Assembly: GCF_001522545.3 (NCBI RefSeq)
Contig: NC_031770.1
Coordinates: forward strand, 20,606,105 to 20,670,104
Origin: Parus major
Lineage: Eukaryota > Chordata > Aves > Passeriformes > Paridae
Length of the DNA stretch: 64,000 nt
Reading direction: 5' to 3'
Positions 1-15,700 of the stretch are shown in pieces. Below the pieces are notes generated by a model. The model ran no database searches. It saw only the letters and a list, made by a program, of their open reading frames with translations, and was not told the DNA's origin. A program made the position numbers and the translations under genes. Positions within the stretch are counted from its first letter, which is position 1. Each line of letters begins with the position of its first letter.

Positions 1-726
1 TTGCATTTACAAGACAACAGATTTTTTTATATTCACCAAGCAGGTTGTGATAGCACTGCTCCCTTTGCAGTCCTTGACTTGCTGCCAGCTGTAACTTTTC
101 TTCAAGTTCAGCAACTTGGTTGGTGAGCTGGAATATTTTACAGGACATATTTTCTATCTCTTTACAGTACTTTTTATCAGAACATTCTGCTTTCTGCTTA
201 AGTTCATCAAAAGCTTTTTTTTGTTCTTCTAATTCTGTACTTTTACATTCCAGCATATATTTAAGTTCTCTAATCTCTGTGGATTTCCTGTCACTTTCGG
301 TTTGCATCATCCTAAGTTTCTCACTATGCTCATGATTTTTGCTTTGCTGACTTTGAAGGGAACTCTCCAAGTCATGGATATGAGACAGCATACCTTCCTT
401 TTCAGACTGAAGTTTATTTATGAGATGATCAGTTTCATTTTTCCATTGAGAAAGAACCGTAGACTCTTTTTGCAATTCTTCACATTCTCTCTGCTTTAAT
501 CCAAGGAGTCTCTGCAAAGCTTCTGATTCTCCCTCCATTGTACTTATTTTACAGTCTTGTTCTTTAATATGATTATCTTTTTCCTTGAGGAGACCTCGGG
601 CAGACTCTTGTTGCTTTTCCATGTCATCTAAAGCTCTTTTCAGGTTCTCCAGTGAAAGAGAGCTCTCTTGCCTTTTCAGTTTCTCTTCCAGTAACTTCAG
701 CTCCACTTCCTGAACAGCATTTTTAT
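1..726 (-). CDS. CENPF: CENPF exon 12, partial (residues 518-759, open at window edge)
   Basis: The acceptor is TTCTTCTACAG | ATAAAAATG at 728-727. The frame set by exon 11 stays open for all 726 bases to the window edge; I stepped through the triplets and saw no stop. It encodes QEVELKLLEEKLKRQESS, ..., LENLKRALDDMEKQQESARG, ..., STELEEQKKAFDELKQKAEC and KEIENMSCKIFQLTNQVAEL. These follow the human order (LEKLKLAVADLEKQRDCSQD, KEIENMCLKTSQLTGQVEDL). It is pure coiled coil. It probably continues past the window, since the first large CENPF exon in mammals is long. Confidence 0.95.
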
Positions 727-3700
727 CTGTAGAAGAAAATACCATCAAATCTTTGCCAGTCAATACTGGCAAATCTACTGATAACTTTCTAGATGGGGTG
801 TTACTATTTACTTTTACTATTTTCAATTCTCATTCTACTGCAAAGTATTACTCTTAAGTAATATCATTGGATGAAAGATATTTATATTACTTTAGGCTAG
901 CAGGCACTACATGCAGTCAGCTTTCCCTAAAGAACTGTAAAACAGAAGTTTTCTGTTTAAAATAGATTCTATGAAAACAAATTTGCTGATAAGTTCAGTA
1001 CACTTCGATTATTTTCAAAACAGCATACCTTCAGGAACTGTACATGTTCATAGACCAAAAACTCCTTTTCATTGACAACAAACTCAATGTTCTTAAAAAA
1101 TAGTAATCCTAATCCCCAGCAGAAACTTTTTACTTAATTCACAATGAAATTTACAGCATTGCAGGAAACATACAAGAAAGAGTTCTATAAATTTAAAATC
1201 ATAACTCACTTTTCATCTCTTCTGCAAAATTCTGGCTTTGCTTTAGATATTGCTTGATCATGTTTAGTTCTTCTTCAAGCTGGTGGATATCTTGCAATTT
1301 CTTTTCAAGTTGACAGTTCAAAAGATTTTTCTCCTTCTTCACTTCCTAAACCAAAACCAAATTAGGCCATATTTTATGTAAATTGTAATGAAAAGATCAG
1401 TGGACTCAGTTCATTTGAATCAGAGATATTCCATTAAATCCTGTTAAGACTTTGGGCATCTATGCCTGGATTCTTAAGCACTGTTCAGAAACATAAGCTG
1501 AATTTTTTATTCTTAACAAATTGACAGCATCTGAGAGATGCTGCCAGTTGATGTAGTCAGCATGTTCCTTGTTAGCCTAGAACAAACAGCTCCACATGAC
1601 CTAACACAGAAAGAAAGAGATGGGACAGGACAGATTATACAAAATCTGAGCTGATGAAGTCAAGCTACTTTCCCAAAGAAGCTCGGTAAACAAATCCCTG
1701 CAATGGCATCAAAATTAGCATGAAATGTGTAGAAAAGTAGATTTCACCTGTCATCTCATATAGAGACAAGTTCTTTCCACTGAATATCAACAACATGGCA
1801 ACACTGGTCAAATTTTATTTAGAAGTGCTTACACTTTCAGATAGTTGCTTTGCAATTAACAGCACTTTCTTTCAAATAAATTGATTTTACAAAATTCCAA
1901 ACAAGCTAACAAAACACTATTACCACCACCAAAAAATACTATGTAGTAACTACATTGCACCCCAGAAACTAAATAAAATTCTTTTAAAGAGATTCATCCA
2001 TATTCTCCAAAATCCTGTGCTCTGGACAACAGATGGTATGGAACAGGCATGACCCAAATGGAAACATACCATCAATTATACATCCATTTACTACTAGCAG
2101 ATAGGCATTGATTCACAAAAGCCAAGCTCAAGAAAGAGAAAGGTCTGAACGACAAAAATTAAAAGCTTGCTAGTGTGGCAGGGGTTGTTTTTGCAACAGC
2201 CCTCAAATTACTCTGAGAACATGATTGAAATTGTCACTGTTGCTGACAGTTGCTTTCCCTTCTACTCACAGCCTTCCCTACCCAGTTAAAAAAAAACCAC
2301 ACACATATAAATTTCAATGAATAAGTTTTCTAGCAATCTTAATAAATTTTCAAAGAAGTCCATGCATCCAAACCCCTTGCATTCAAAGCTGCACGCACAG
2401 ATGCAATATAAGTACACAAATTAAACTAAGCCATTCATTAGAAAACCTAGGGTGATCTATGGAAAGAAAAAAACAAACACATTTAAGGAATTAAAATGGC
2501 TGAAAGGTCCAATTACGTCAATCTGGGGCAAACATCCCCAAGATCCATAGAATCACACACTGGGTTGGAAGAGACTTTAAAGGTCATCTAGTTCCAACCT
2601 CCCTGCTATGGGCAGGGACCTCCCTTGCTAGACTGGGTGTAGATTTTTTTCCTAGTGTCTAATCTAAACCTACCCACTGTCAGTGTGAAACCATTTCCCC
2701 TTGTACTGTAATTCTCCATCTTTCTTGTAGGTTCCGTTCAGGAGCTGGAAGGCCACAGTTAAGTCACTCCAAAGCCTTTTCTTCTCCAGACTGAACAAAC
2801 CAAATTCTCTCAGCCTTTCCTTGTAGGAGAGGTGCTCCATCCCTCTGATCATCTCCTTGGTGGCCTCCTCTGGACTTGCTCAACAAGTCAAAGTATGAGA
2901 GACAGCCAGTCAGCTGGGCCAAAACCATGCAAAGTGCAATTCAAACAACAGTCACATTCCAATGACTGGGAATGTTGTCAGACATTGCAATCTACCAGCA
3001 AGAATGTACCTAAATTTTCACAATATACTAAACCCATACAAATGTTTGTGATGATCTGAACAAAACTCACTATTTTACTTCAGACTTTTGCAGAGAATTT
3101 TAATGGTAATTTTTTGGCAGAGATTACACCAGGTTATTTTATATCTGCTGATGACAGTTGGTAACAAGCAAAATGAGAATGTTTAACAAAACCAAACTCT
3201 GACACGGATTACATAGGAATCCATCTGTTTTTCCGACTTAGTGCTGATTCTCCAAACAAAGGATGAAATTTGCATTGATAGGTCTCTACTGGCAAAACTG
3301 TAACAATTTCAAGAGTAGCTGGTCTGGTTGCTACCAAAGCAAAACAACATTACTGAGAAGACAGACAAGACTTCAAAGTGAAAAAGATTCCTGAGTGTGT
3401 GAGTAAGGTAGTTAGGCAGCATACAGAAACTTCTCTAAATTTACCTTTATTTGGGAAAAAGTTTTTCCAGCACTGTATATTTATTGGACTGTCTTATTCT
3501 AAGAGATGTATTTTTTTTTAAGAGAATATAGTATTTGTACAAAATCACTGAGTTTTTAAGAGTATGAATCAAAGCAGCAATGATTCTAGAATTTACTTTC
3601 AAAATCAAACACACATTTTATTACTATTTGAATTTTATTTCAGAACCAAAAGCAACAATCTTTTGAAACACAATTTAATTTTTTCAAAGTAAGTCCAACA

Positions 3701-6700
3701 TGAACTAGAACCATATCATCAGCATTACAGCAATGAATCCCCACACAGCTAACTCCAGAAACTGCACTAATTTGCACGATGTTAGGCAAGGCCTCATTAT
3801 GACTAGGATGAACACAAAAGTGTTTGAAGACTGCTTATGGGGAAAAACACAATTGTGAGCAATTGTTCTAGAGTATTAAGTGTTTACAAATTGCTAATTT
3901 ATAGCATTAATTCTGCCAAATACTCCTCAGCATTGCTCACCTGAAAGCTTCTTATGAGGTCAGCTTCCTTAGTTTGGGCTGCTGACAGAGCCTGCTCTGC
4001 TCTGCACAGCTTCTGGGTGAGATCACTGGTGTCATGTTCCAAGCGTTGTTTTGCTGCCATTACCTGGAAAACCAACATTGTAATCACAGGCACAACTTCT
4101 TTCTTTAAATTCCTATTCTTGAACTCAACATTCTGTTACAAAATGAAACTATTTTATCCCACCATGAACCCAAGGGTTGCTTTACTGTAGTTTAGAGAAA
4201 AAGTTGCTTATTGCCTTTCCACTCCTTTTCTTTTGACAAAAAAGATGGGAAATCTCTAAAATACACACATTTCTAGACTGTCTGAAATAATCTTAATTCA
4301 TCCAACTTGCAGCTACATTACCACAATTATATCTGCAGGATAGAAATGAGATTGGAATATAATTGCCTTTTTGCTAAGCTATGTAAATCAGAAAGTTAGG
4401 ATCATAACTGCAATTACTGCTCTGGTGACACTGATTTTATAAAAAATGAACAGGTTTTAACTCTTTTGAAAGAGTCCTAAAACGCTCCAGATTAAAAAGG
4501 AAGGAAATTACACTAGAGGATTTAAAAAAAAAGTCTATTCTAAGGTCATCAAGTAATAGATTACCTTTATTTGAGAAGGAAGTAAAAGGCACTTAATGTC
4601 CTCTCAATTAAATCAATTTTTCAGTAAGCATATACAAAAGAATATGCATATTATAAAGAAGCCTCCAATAAAAACTTTTGACTGAATGTAGTTCCACAGC
4701 TATATTTCTAAAATAAAACAAGCCTGCAAGAAAGCTGTTGGCAGTTTTAGAAATGATGTTTCAGTGCAGGCTGCCTGCAAATGCAGCTTCTCAATGTAAC
4801 TTTCAAGAACTTGTGGCCCTTTTTAGAAAATCAGTTAGCTCTGCTGCTTGAGAAATGCTCTCGAGGGTTTTTGGAGGCTTTTAAACATTCCTCTTTTCTG
4901 ATAACCCACTCCTGAGGCTTGTGCTGCTTTCTAACCTACTTAAAGTTGGGAGTTTGTGACAACTAATGTGTTTTCAAAGCTAGCTGCTGCCAAAGCTGTG
5001 GAAGAGCTCCTTCATACTGGATCTTCTTCCTTACACAAGCCATGAAACTCATCTGATTTTGTGGAGAACCAGTTGAGGGAGTTAAAGTGATAGCAAACAC
5101 TTGTTTCTGTACACAGATATACTAATTTAAATACAATATTTTCTTGGCTCTTTTATCTCTTCTCAGCTGTCTTCAGAGTCACGTGATGAGTGTATGGCCA
5201 GGATATATGAAAATAGGACTGTTTTTCCAAAGGGAGGCAACCTGTTGGTCAGTAGATCTACCATCAAGCTATACCTCTGCATGGGTTTGGTTTTGGCTTT
5301 TTTTTTTTTTATGAAGTGTCTTGTGATCACCCTAGCTCCTTCTTTCTCAGATTTATTTTACCTGCACTGTCTGCATTTACATCTCCTTCCCCATGAGAAG
5401 TGGACTAGCCATAAACTTTTAAAAGCCTAGAATTCACATATAAATACACTGTATTAGATGTTTTGTATTTACCATTTCTTACGAAAAAACTTATTGTAAA
5501 AACATTAACACAGGATGCCATATTAATAATTTCTTTGCTTTATATATAATTAAATTAAGGCAGTGCTGTTGAGACAACTAAATACCACTCTAGTATTTAG
5601 TGGTTTTTAATGCTAAAAAACACCTACTTTGTCAAATTCTGCCTGCAGAACATTGAAGTCATTCTTGGCTTGCTGCAGCTCCTGATTCAGTTTGCTTCTT
5701 AGCTGGTTGTACTGCTGATCCAGTGTTTGCAAGGAATGCTGCTGACAAGAGAGTTCCTAGAAAACAGTGGCAGGGAAGCAAAAAAATAAACACATGACCA
5801 CAAGAAGTCTCTATTTTGATTACTGCAGAAATAACAACAGATTTTTATCAGCAGGTGCTGCCTGCTCAGGGACACTTGTCTTAAACAGCAAACAACAGTT
5901 TAAAACCAGCTTTAATTTATGAGGCAAAATCAATATATGGGGAAGAATGACATTAAGCCAATTTATGTCATCTGCTTAAGAACTTAATTACTGTAACACA
6001 ATTCCTGCCACAGAAAGAGAAAAAAATGGAACTAAAGCTAATGAAAATAAGTGTAAAAATTTTTCATACTAAAGGTCAATTTCACATAAGAATTACATTT
6101 CAGTACAAGTAGACAAGTTCATCTCTGCTATTACTTACTTACCATACTACAAGGTTGTTTTTTTCCACAATATTGCATAAAATTTGTGGCAAAAAGACAT
6201 AATACAGAGCCTTTAAATAGAACTTGACAAACTAATATTATAAATAAATGAACATTAAAACATTATAGTAACCTGTAACAGCTCACAGATCCTAACCACT
6301 GCAGAAAAAAAAAGAGCTTCTCAATTAATGGCCTTGCTGAACAACTTAAGAGTGGCAGCATGTGGGCTTACATATTAATCTTACGAAGGCCTTTTTTCAG
6401 CTAACTAAAAAAAGGAAAAATCAGGACAGAAGGTTCATAGGCCTTCAACCTGTCTTTTGATTAACACAATGATGCTACAACTATTCAAATCCAAAAATCA
6501 GTTGCTCCAATTTACCACTTTAGGCAAGGTTCAGTATCAATTTTAGATCTTGAGATAGCATCTAGACTAACAGACTTCGTAAAATCACTTTTTCACTCAA
6601 GAGTCCTGGTAGGAGCAATGTTTATTGGCTACTCCACCAAAACTCCTCTGCCAATTATTTTATCTATTTGAACATACCTTAGAGAAAAGATTTCAGATTA

Positions 6701-9700
6701 AACATTTGACACAACAAACAGTCTTCCTCAGGGCAATACCCTTATATTCAATCCCCAAAGCAAACTTAAAATGCCCATCTGGAATAGCAATATCACTTCT
6801 GAATCTGTGTCTTAGATTTCCTAACACTGATTACATTATTAAGCTTAAAAAGAAAAATACAAAGAGTTTAGCCCTAATCCAAATCAGTATTAATGCTGTT
6901 GATTCTAAATAAAACTTCATTCCATAAAAATTCCTCGGATAGTGCTACACTTTTTCTCTCTGCAAGAGCTAGCATGAAGGAAATGAAAGACACTTAATGC
7001 TAATTGACTATATTAACATCTTCTGAGCATGAACCAAAATTAGAATAGAGATATAATCCTAAAGAAACTCTTTTCCTTCTGTGTGAAATGCATACAAAAT
7101 TAACTCAAATTCCACAGAAATAATTTAGTTGGTTACTAAGTTTGAGCTCACATATACATAATTTTATGAAAAATGGAGCCTAGTTTCTTATGGATTTGCA
7201 TCTCATTCCATCTTTGACATGTTCTCTATTGTCCACTGAATACCAAAATAATCCTGCACCTCTCCAACAGCCCCTCCCCACTATTGCAATGCTTGTTTTC
7301 CATTTTTTCAACTACCTTTGCAACTTTTACCTCACTGTCAAATGTGATTGCAACTAACAGAAAATCAGATGCACATCATGTGTATTCTAAGCCAAGTGAT
7401 TTCATCTCCTCAGGAAGTTAAAAAGTTCTCCTTGCCTTACCTGTTGGTATTCCTTTTCCTTGGCCTTTATTTTCTGCTCTAAAGACTGACGAGTGCTCTC
7501 AGCATTTTGTCTTTGGCAATTCAGTTCTTCTGACAATCGCTTCACCTTTTGCTCCAACATTTGGACCTATAATAATTTAGTTATCAATCACAAGTGTTAA
7601 AGGTACAGGTGATGTTTCATTTAAATATACAAGCCCTCACATAAAAAAAAAAAAATAACTGCTGTCAGCTTCTGCAATTGTTCTAGCATTCATCTAACCA
7701 TAGTAACTTTAGCTGGTACCATATAAATTCCTAGCAGTCTGAAGTACAAAACTCACTAATTCTTCCTTATGTTAGTGAGAAAATGTGTGTATATATACAA
7801 AGAGTATATGTACTTTCATATATATGTATTAGAGATGCACATGTATACATGAGGGTATACAGATACAATAACAAAAAGATCTTTAGATGACAAGATAACA
7901 AATATATCCTTATATATATATTTAAATAGTAAGAAAATAGAAGATATATATCTTTACATACTTAGTAAAATAAAAAAAAACATAAAAGATAGATACCTTT
8001 ATATATATTTAGATAATATAATAAGAAAATCAATGGTTTTGACAGTCTGCAGAAAGATGCTACATCTGGCACTAATACTGATTGTATTTTCAGTACATCA
8101 GGTTGCTACCAACAAAAGAATGACTGCTAACTGCTAAGCAACTACATGTTTAGACTCAAAATAAATGGATATTCCACCAAATTTCAGTGATTCAGCAAGT
8201 TGATTTGGACAGAAAAAAGAAGCAACTATCTTAGCTTATTATAAGAGTGTTTTTTACAATTTAAAATTTAATTTAAAAAAATCAGCAGGCTATGTCTAAG
8301 TTCATCTCCATGTTAACTTATATTTAACTCAGTTGATTATGTCAATATTATGTCACCCAAGAGGGTGAAGCATTGTTCACTTAACTTCCTGAATAAAAAA
8401 TATAATTTTTAATTTTTATTCCAGATCAATTCTGTTAATGCTAAATATGTACATTTTTTTCCTCAGAGTAAGAAAAAGGTGGCAAAGGTTGAATGGGACA
8501 CTCTTTCTTCAGCAACAAGAGCTGTTTATTTAGTTAATGAAACAGTAGAAATAAGAAAATAAGAAGCAGGTAGTTGTATTGGGATGTGAGGTTATTAGGC
8601 AGAGACTGCAGGGATTGTGAACTCCTATAAGATCATATAGAAATGTGATGGCAGAAAGGCTGCAGATCTCACAAGGAGTGAAAATACTCGATAACACAGA
8701 GGTGCTGTGCTTGAGGTCAGTGACTAGTACCAGTGACAGAGAAGTGCACAAGGGGGGTTGCCAGCATTAAATCCAGGTTACATGGCATGAAATAAAATGT
8801 AAAATCTCAATGCAGTTCTACTTTCAAAGTCCAGAGTGGGCAGGCAGAGATCCAATTCCAGTGCAAGAAAGAAGAAACAGAACAGAAAGGAGTCACCTTC
8901 AGATGGCAGGACCAAAGGAACCTTCTGGGGCAAGATGCACTGTGCCTCATGGATGTGCCATCCCTCAATTCCAATGGTATTGGAACATTTGCAAGGAGAA
9001 GCAGCAAGTCCCACTTCTCCTTGTCCTTCCCCAGGTATCTTTCTAGATACACAACCTTGCCCTTTCCCTTGGGCTGCTTTTAATTCCCTTTGATTCCGTA
9101 GTGAAAAAATTCTGCTCTCTTAAACCCATAGAAAATTAACAAGAGAAAATAAAATACATAATACCCTAATATTTCAGGAAGTTGAATCAAGTCATTTGTG
9201 AAATCAAATAAATTAAAATCAAGCCCTTTTCAGAGAAATTGAGCTGTCAGACTGGGTCAGCTGTGTCTTCCCACAAACCCACATTGATGACACTGCCTTT
9301 ATGAAGTCAAGGGACGATGTCAGGTGTTTGAATTTCCCTTACCCAGCCAAGACTTCCCCTAAACTAATTCCTTACAGAATTATAAATAGGCACATGTTGC
9401 TGTCTCTCTGAGAAGGCAGAGTGATCAAGGTTTACATGCAAAGGTTTATATTTTAAGGGCCAATACAGGAGTTGTGGCAAACATCAGCTCACCAATATAC
9501 TTAAGTAGCATGCAGAAACTTGCTGACAAACATGGGCAATTATTCTACTCAGAGAAGATATACACAGAAACATCTTTTCCCCATGCTGTAAATTAATCAA
9601 ACTAGTAAAGGAAAAAAGTTAAAAGACAAATGAAAATATGATGATTCAAGGAATAATGACATCTGTGCACTAATTTCAGATTTGTTAAGTGTTGTGAAAA

Positions 9701-12700
9701 GGGCCTTCAGGGAGGTAAGGCAACTTGATTAATCAAAGTAAAGACTTACTTGTTACCTTCTGCAGTTTAAATTACTTTAAGCACTGGCATTCTCTTTTTG
9801 TGCATGATTATCAGCAAAAATCTGAAACATTTCAGATTTTTATGTGTATTTACATACACTTTGTAAATTCCTGACTAAGCAAGTTGTACTATTCTATTGA
9901 TTTTTACTAAGAAAACTCCTTAGGATTAGGGTCTTTAATTTTTAATTACAATTAGAAACTGCATATATTCTTAATTTTGCACTGCATTTTTACTTAGACA
10001 TTATTTAAAACAAGAAATTTACAATACAAGGACTAGACCCCCACAACATCCTGTAGTAGAAGCAACAAATTCTGATTTTCAGCCAAAGATGCAACAGTCT
10101 TTTCCAGGTCAGAACTTGCCACCAGATGTCATTGTTGCTCCATGCAACTTGATCAGTAAATATTTTTCAGAATTTGAATCAATCTTACCTGAGTAGGAAA
10201 ATCATTTATTTAAGTGGTATAAGAACCTTCCAGAAAATGGGCAACTGCTTACATATATTAATGGTTTTACATATAAATACATATCAAACTAGTATATACT
10301 TCTTGTAGCATAAACTTGATCGTCAGTAACCTCTCAAGAAATTTAGTCTGAGAACCTTGGGTCTCATTAAACAGCTGAAAACTGACACATAGGAATATTG
10401 GCAATGAATTGTAAGGACAGTCAGAAAATGTGTGAGGCAACATTTTACCTGTGTGGTAGTTTGATCAAGTTGTGTACTCGTTTGAGTCAGTTTATCTCTG
10501 GTTTTGTTCAGAATTTTATCCTTCTCAGCTAATTCCAGCTTCAATCTGTCCAGCTCCAGTTCGGTTTCTTGCTGCTTATTCATTTGGGACCTCTTCAATT
10601 TTTCTTGAGCTTGCAATTGGTGTTCTAGGTCTTTGATAATGGAATTTAGTTCTGAATTTAAAAAACAATAAAGATTAAGGATACTTTCTGCTTTGGAAGG
10701 TACCTCTTCCAACACACTTCCAAGTATTTAAAATGTTTGCTAACAACCCAATTTCCTGACACAGACCCTGTGAAATTTTCAACAAGTTAAAACAAGTTTT
10801 AACTCTCTTCTACTATGAGACCAATGACAAAAAACTATCAGGACTGAAAGACAGTTGACTCTAAATCAATAATTCCTACCTCATGAGAAAGAGCACAGAA
10901 ACGTGATAGCTCAGGAGCAAGTGCTGCAAAGACAATTTGTTCCTCCACTGGTTTATTTTGTTTGGTTTTGTTACTGTTTTTAAACATGCAGAAACATGTC
11001 ACTTGAAATATCTTTTTATTTTTATAAGCATATCCACTACAAGCATTTGCTTAGGGCAACTGTGCTTCCAAAAGACTTTTCAACTATCTGGTAACTGTAA
11101 ATGTCCCATTTCATATTTTAATCTTTTTTTTTTTTTTGTCTCAAAGCTGCATACATATAATACTAAACCAAGTAATATTTTCACAGACTATATCAGTAAA
11201 AGTTTATCTTCCATAAACCACAACACAGTAGAAACACAATTCACAGTAGAAAGCCAAGTCATCTACAGGAAGCATTATCCAGAATTGCTACTATCTGGGG
11301 GATTTTGTGCTATTGTTTGTTTTTGTTTTGTTTAAAGAAGTCCTGTCTTCCTGATTCTGAATTTGTATGGCTTCCAAGTTCAAAAAGCCACCAAAATTGA
11401 AGCTGTATGTGAGGTATTTGAATGAAGAGTTTGGAGAGTACAGGGACTTTAAAAACAGTGGAAAATCTGTCCAAAGAGTACAAATAGCAGGCTCAAGTGA
11501 ATTCACAACAAATCCACAACAAACCAACTATTTCCTCTCTTACAACTATCAGGTATCAGGAATGTAACTTCATGTTACTATGTACAGTACAAGACCATAT
11601 CCTGTGTTTTGATTGCACTTTTTGTAGCATACTTCATTTTGTGCTTCCAGTAACATCCATCATGGACCAAGTCAGTTCTGCACTAAGCATGTTTAATCAT
11701 CAAACTTTTAAGACAGTTATTGCTCAGTCAAAAGTATCAATAGTATAGAAAAATAAGGAAACAATATAATTGAATTTAACAGTGAGATACAATGAAATCC
11801 TGAAGATTTTCTTTTTAGCTGTTTTAAGAAGATTGTTCCATGAGCAGCGGGATTAATGGAAAAAGGCATTTTTCCTTTTAGATGATGTCCCCTACTCAGC
11901 CCAAAAATGTTCCCTTCTAATTCTCATACCCCTTATGTAAAAGGTACCACAGCTTGTAGGTAATCACAGTGTGTGTCTGATCACTGAAAATACACTAGCT
12001 GCCAACAGGGCTAGCTACCAAAGGCATCAGCAAGTATCTTTCTCTTTTCCTTGCTAAAGCACTAATTTCAATAGCTTGCTTCTATCTGCACACCAGTTTC
12101 ATGAAACCATACAAGAGACTGCCTCTGTGTCTTAAAGAAATGCACCAGATACCCTGGTTCTGTGCTCTTCGCTGGATCATGAGGGAAGAATTCAAGTTCT
12201 CAGAAAAGCTGTTGTCAAACTCGTTCTTCTCTGATAGAATACTTGAAGTTGTTTCTTTATCCCATGGAAAGGAGGATGCTGCAGAACTTCCCCTTGCAGG
12301 TGTTTCTTGGTTTCTAGCTGGTGTCTTTTCCTGTTGCCATGAAAACACAGATGAGGAAGCCTGATGCCGAGCAATCTCTCTGTGACTCAAAGAGCTTTGA
12401 GGGTGAGGCTGATTTATTTTCTGTGTCCAAAAAAAAGGAAAAGGATGTACCTTTACAAGGTTTCTTATCCAACACATAACAAAATAACTAATTTAATATT
12501 AAGTAGCTAATGGGTCATCAGCATTTCACATTGTTATAATATCACAGCATCTACAGTGCAAAGTCCTGATACATGTCATTATTTTTTATGGTATATAAAT
12601 TAAATAACTTTAGCACAAGTATCCAAGCATAGCTGATACTTACAAATACAAACCAGGATATCAAAAAAAGTATTTTGATCTGTATATTTTTGTAAGAAAC

Positions 12701-15700
12701 ATACATAATTTTTTTGTCTTTCTCAAGAGAGATGCCATCATTTAACTCCTACATTTTTAAAAATCAAAGCCTACATTTTTGCAGGCAAGTGAATACAAAT
12801 AAGAAAAAAAAAAGTCTAGTCTAACATATCTGATATTTGACCAACATTTCGTTCTACTGGAGAAGCACAGGTAAATTCAAAACAGATTTAATTATTTAAA
12901 CAGAGTACTCCAAAATTGCCATAATAAACTCTTCCAGATACAAGCTTTCACTATTTTCCCATAGAAAAATAAAGCAGAAAGAAATCAGATTCTTTTCCTT
13001 CTTAAGTGGAAAAAAAACCACAAACAAAGCCTCAAACAGTAAACCCCCTATTGTATTTTTAACTGGATTTTGAAATGCAGCTCATTTGAATTACTTTTCT
13101 TAAACTAAAGCCCTAAACTATGTAAGTCAGTGTGACTTCTCAGTCAAACCAGAGAAAATGCTGTTATCTAGAAACAGCTCTGCCAAGACCAGAAATCTAT
13201 TGTCCAGAATGCTGTGTCCAATCCTGTAAAATAACTTGTTAACAGAGAAAGAGGAAAAGAAAACTAACCATGCTTTCAATGATCATTTCCCCTATATGCT
13301 GTTTAAATTTATAGGTTCTGAGCCAAAGTTTAAATCCAGAACTAGCCACAATGACAACTAAATGCTTCCTGGAATCATAGAGTCTGAATGTATCAGGTAT
13401 TTCTTCTTCAAGTTATGTTTTCCTGATGTACTACTTCACTATGTTTTTTAGGTTTAATTTCATTTACCATCTTAATTATTGCAAGTGTTACAAAACACTG
13501 TGTGGTCTTCAACTATATTATTCAACTCTTTCAGAACACTAATCAATATGCTGAATAGCACAGTTCTCTTTACCAAGCCTTTTCAGGCTCCTCTGCTGAC
13601 CATTCCCCAGTAAAAATGGACCATTTTTTGCCACTCTGCATTCAATCTTTCTCTTTAAATTTGCAAGAACTCCCCTTATCAAATTTTTTTTCCCTTTCAT
13701 CAGTGTAAATTCAACAACATTACACTGAGTCACAACTCACATATTTTCAGATTTGTTCTTTAAAAGAACACCAAAAGGTCTGAAAATATATGAGGCATGA
13801 TTTTCCTTTATCAGTAAATGGTTGACCTTTTCTCCATATACTTGAATGAATGTATCATGTCATGTTTCTAACAATTTGCCCAGGACAGAAAGTTGGCCTG
13901 ATTAAACTGTATCTCCAGGAAGCAGCACTTTGTTTTTTTTCTAATAAAGATCCTTGTACTCTTCCAGTATCAAGAGAAGAATAAGGCAACATTGCACATC
14001 ACAGTGATTCAGCAGTCCCACACTGCAATGCCCTGTCAATTAATGGGCAAATATTGTCTGTATCTGGTGATATTTTCTTTTTATTTCTATTCATTTTATC
14101 AATCTAATTTAAGACTACTTCTGACTTTGCAATTTGAGGCTGTGCCACAGATTCAACCCCAATGAAAAAAGGCTCTGATATACAAAAGTTTTTAAACCAT
14201 TACATAGTAAGCACCAAAGATAAAATTATTTCACATTTTCTGCAATGGCTTTTTCCTTGAGGGCTTTCACATCTTATTCATCTTGTTCTCAGAGATCAGC
14301 TAATACTGTTCCTCTTTCATATAAGTTTGAATGTCCTATTTTCTAGGTGTGAATTATTTCTCACAAACTTTTTCAAGGCTATTTCACTATCCTATCATAT
14401 TTAACTTGGCATAATTGACACTGTTTTATCTTGTTCTTGCTTGCAGGAGACTTCCAGTTTCTGAAGGATGTGTTTCATTTTTAATGTCCTTCTTTCCTTT
14501 GCTATTCAAAGAGGATGGCTTTTCTGAATTCTCCAAGATTACTTCTGAATGGCAACACACACAGATTAATTATCTTTCTTTTAATAATATAAATGTAACA
14601 TATTATAAATTTAATATATTAATATAGAATTATATTTTATGTGATGTAGAATATTTTTCACTAGTTTTCCATGTTCACTCAGTGGTTACTTTCTTAGATA
14701 TCACACAAACCACTCCCAAGAAATACTTACCTTAAGCTGGATGGTTCTCAGTTGTAATTCGAGCTCTTTATTTTCTTGTACTTTTTTCTTGTATTTTTCT
14801 TCTAGTTCTTCAAACTTAGCATCTACAAAGACATGATGAATAATTCTTCACAATCTGCCTTAGTCCAACCGGTTTTTCACCCAATCCAGCCAGGTTTCTT
14901 ACCTCTATGGGCCTATGGGACCCTTCTAGCTTGAAACATTCTAGGATTCAATGATCTTAATGAATTTAAGACTCCATCTTTCAAAGGAAAATATCTCCCC
15001 AGGAATACAATTTTAAATACACTTAGGTAAATCATTTTAATCTTATCCCTATTTTAGGAGTGCTGTGCTTAGTGGAATGCAGTGGAACTGCTCCCCTTTT
15101 CAGATATGCATAAAGAAAATAAAGGAACAAGAATATAAGATATTATATCAGATTTCCCACTGGAGTAAGATTGAGATGCCACACTCAGAATATTTGTTCA
15201 TAGCACTGAAAGAGGTAAATAACACGTATAACATTGAACGCATCAAAGATTTTCAGCATAAAGAGCATAAGGGTGTCTGGCTACACTTAAGGAAACTTCC
15301 TGTTGTTTTTCCAGTTCATTCAAATATTTTAAATCTTTTCGATGTTACTAATCTGAAGATAGAAGTGATGCTTTGAAATGGATACAGACCATTAATTGCA
15401 TAGATTATAACGCACAGTAACAATCTAAGCAAAAAATAAATTTCCAAAGAAATAACACATTTAACTGTTGACTGCATTTTAGTTAAGGTAACTGTGGTAC
15501 AGGGAGAAAGAAATTTGTTTCCCAGGACATGAAGAGAAAAGCTGACACCAGGAACAGGCATTCAAAAGATTGCCACAGTCTATCAAAGGATACTTTATTA
15601 CTATTCCATGTCCATCAATGCAGCATTGAAAAGATGTAATATTTGTGATGTGTTCAATCTGCACTAAATTTTTAGAATTGAAACCTAGGGTGCTACAAAT

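Noticed and set aside
2670..2852. 60-residue minus-strand frame
   Set aside because: It is translated from the 3' end of a CR1 element and is not a host gene.
3700..3760. Possible intronic box C/D snoRNA (a TGATGA on the minus strand)
   Set aside because: No paired D box at suitable distance and no terminal stem could be found.
10937..11335. 132-residue plus-strand frame in CENPF intron 6
   Set aside because: T-rich intronic DNA on the strand opposite the gene; no similarity was recognised.
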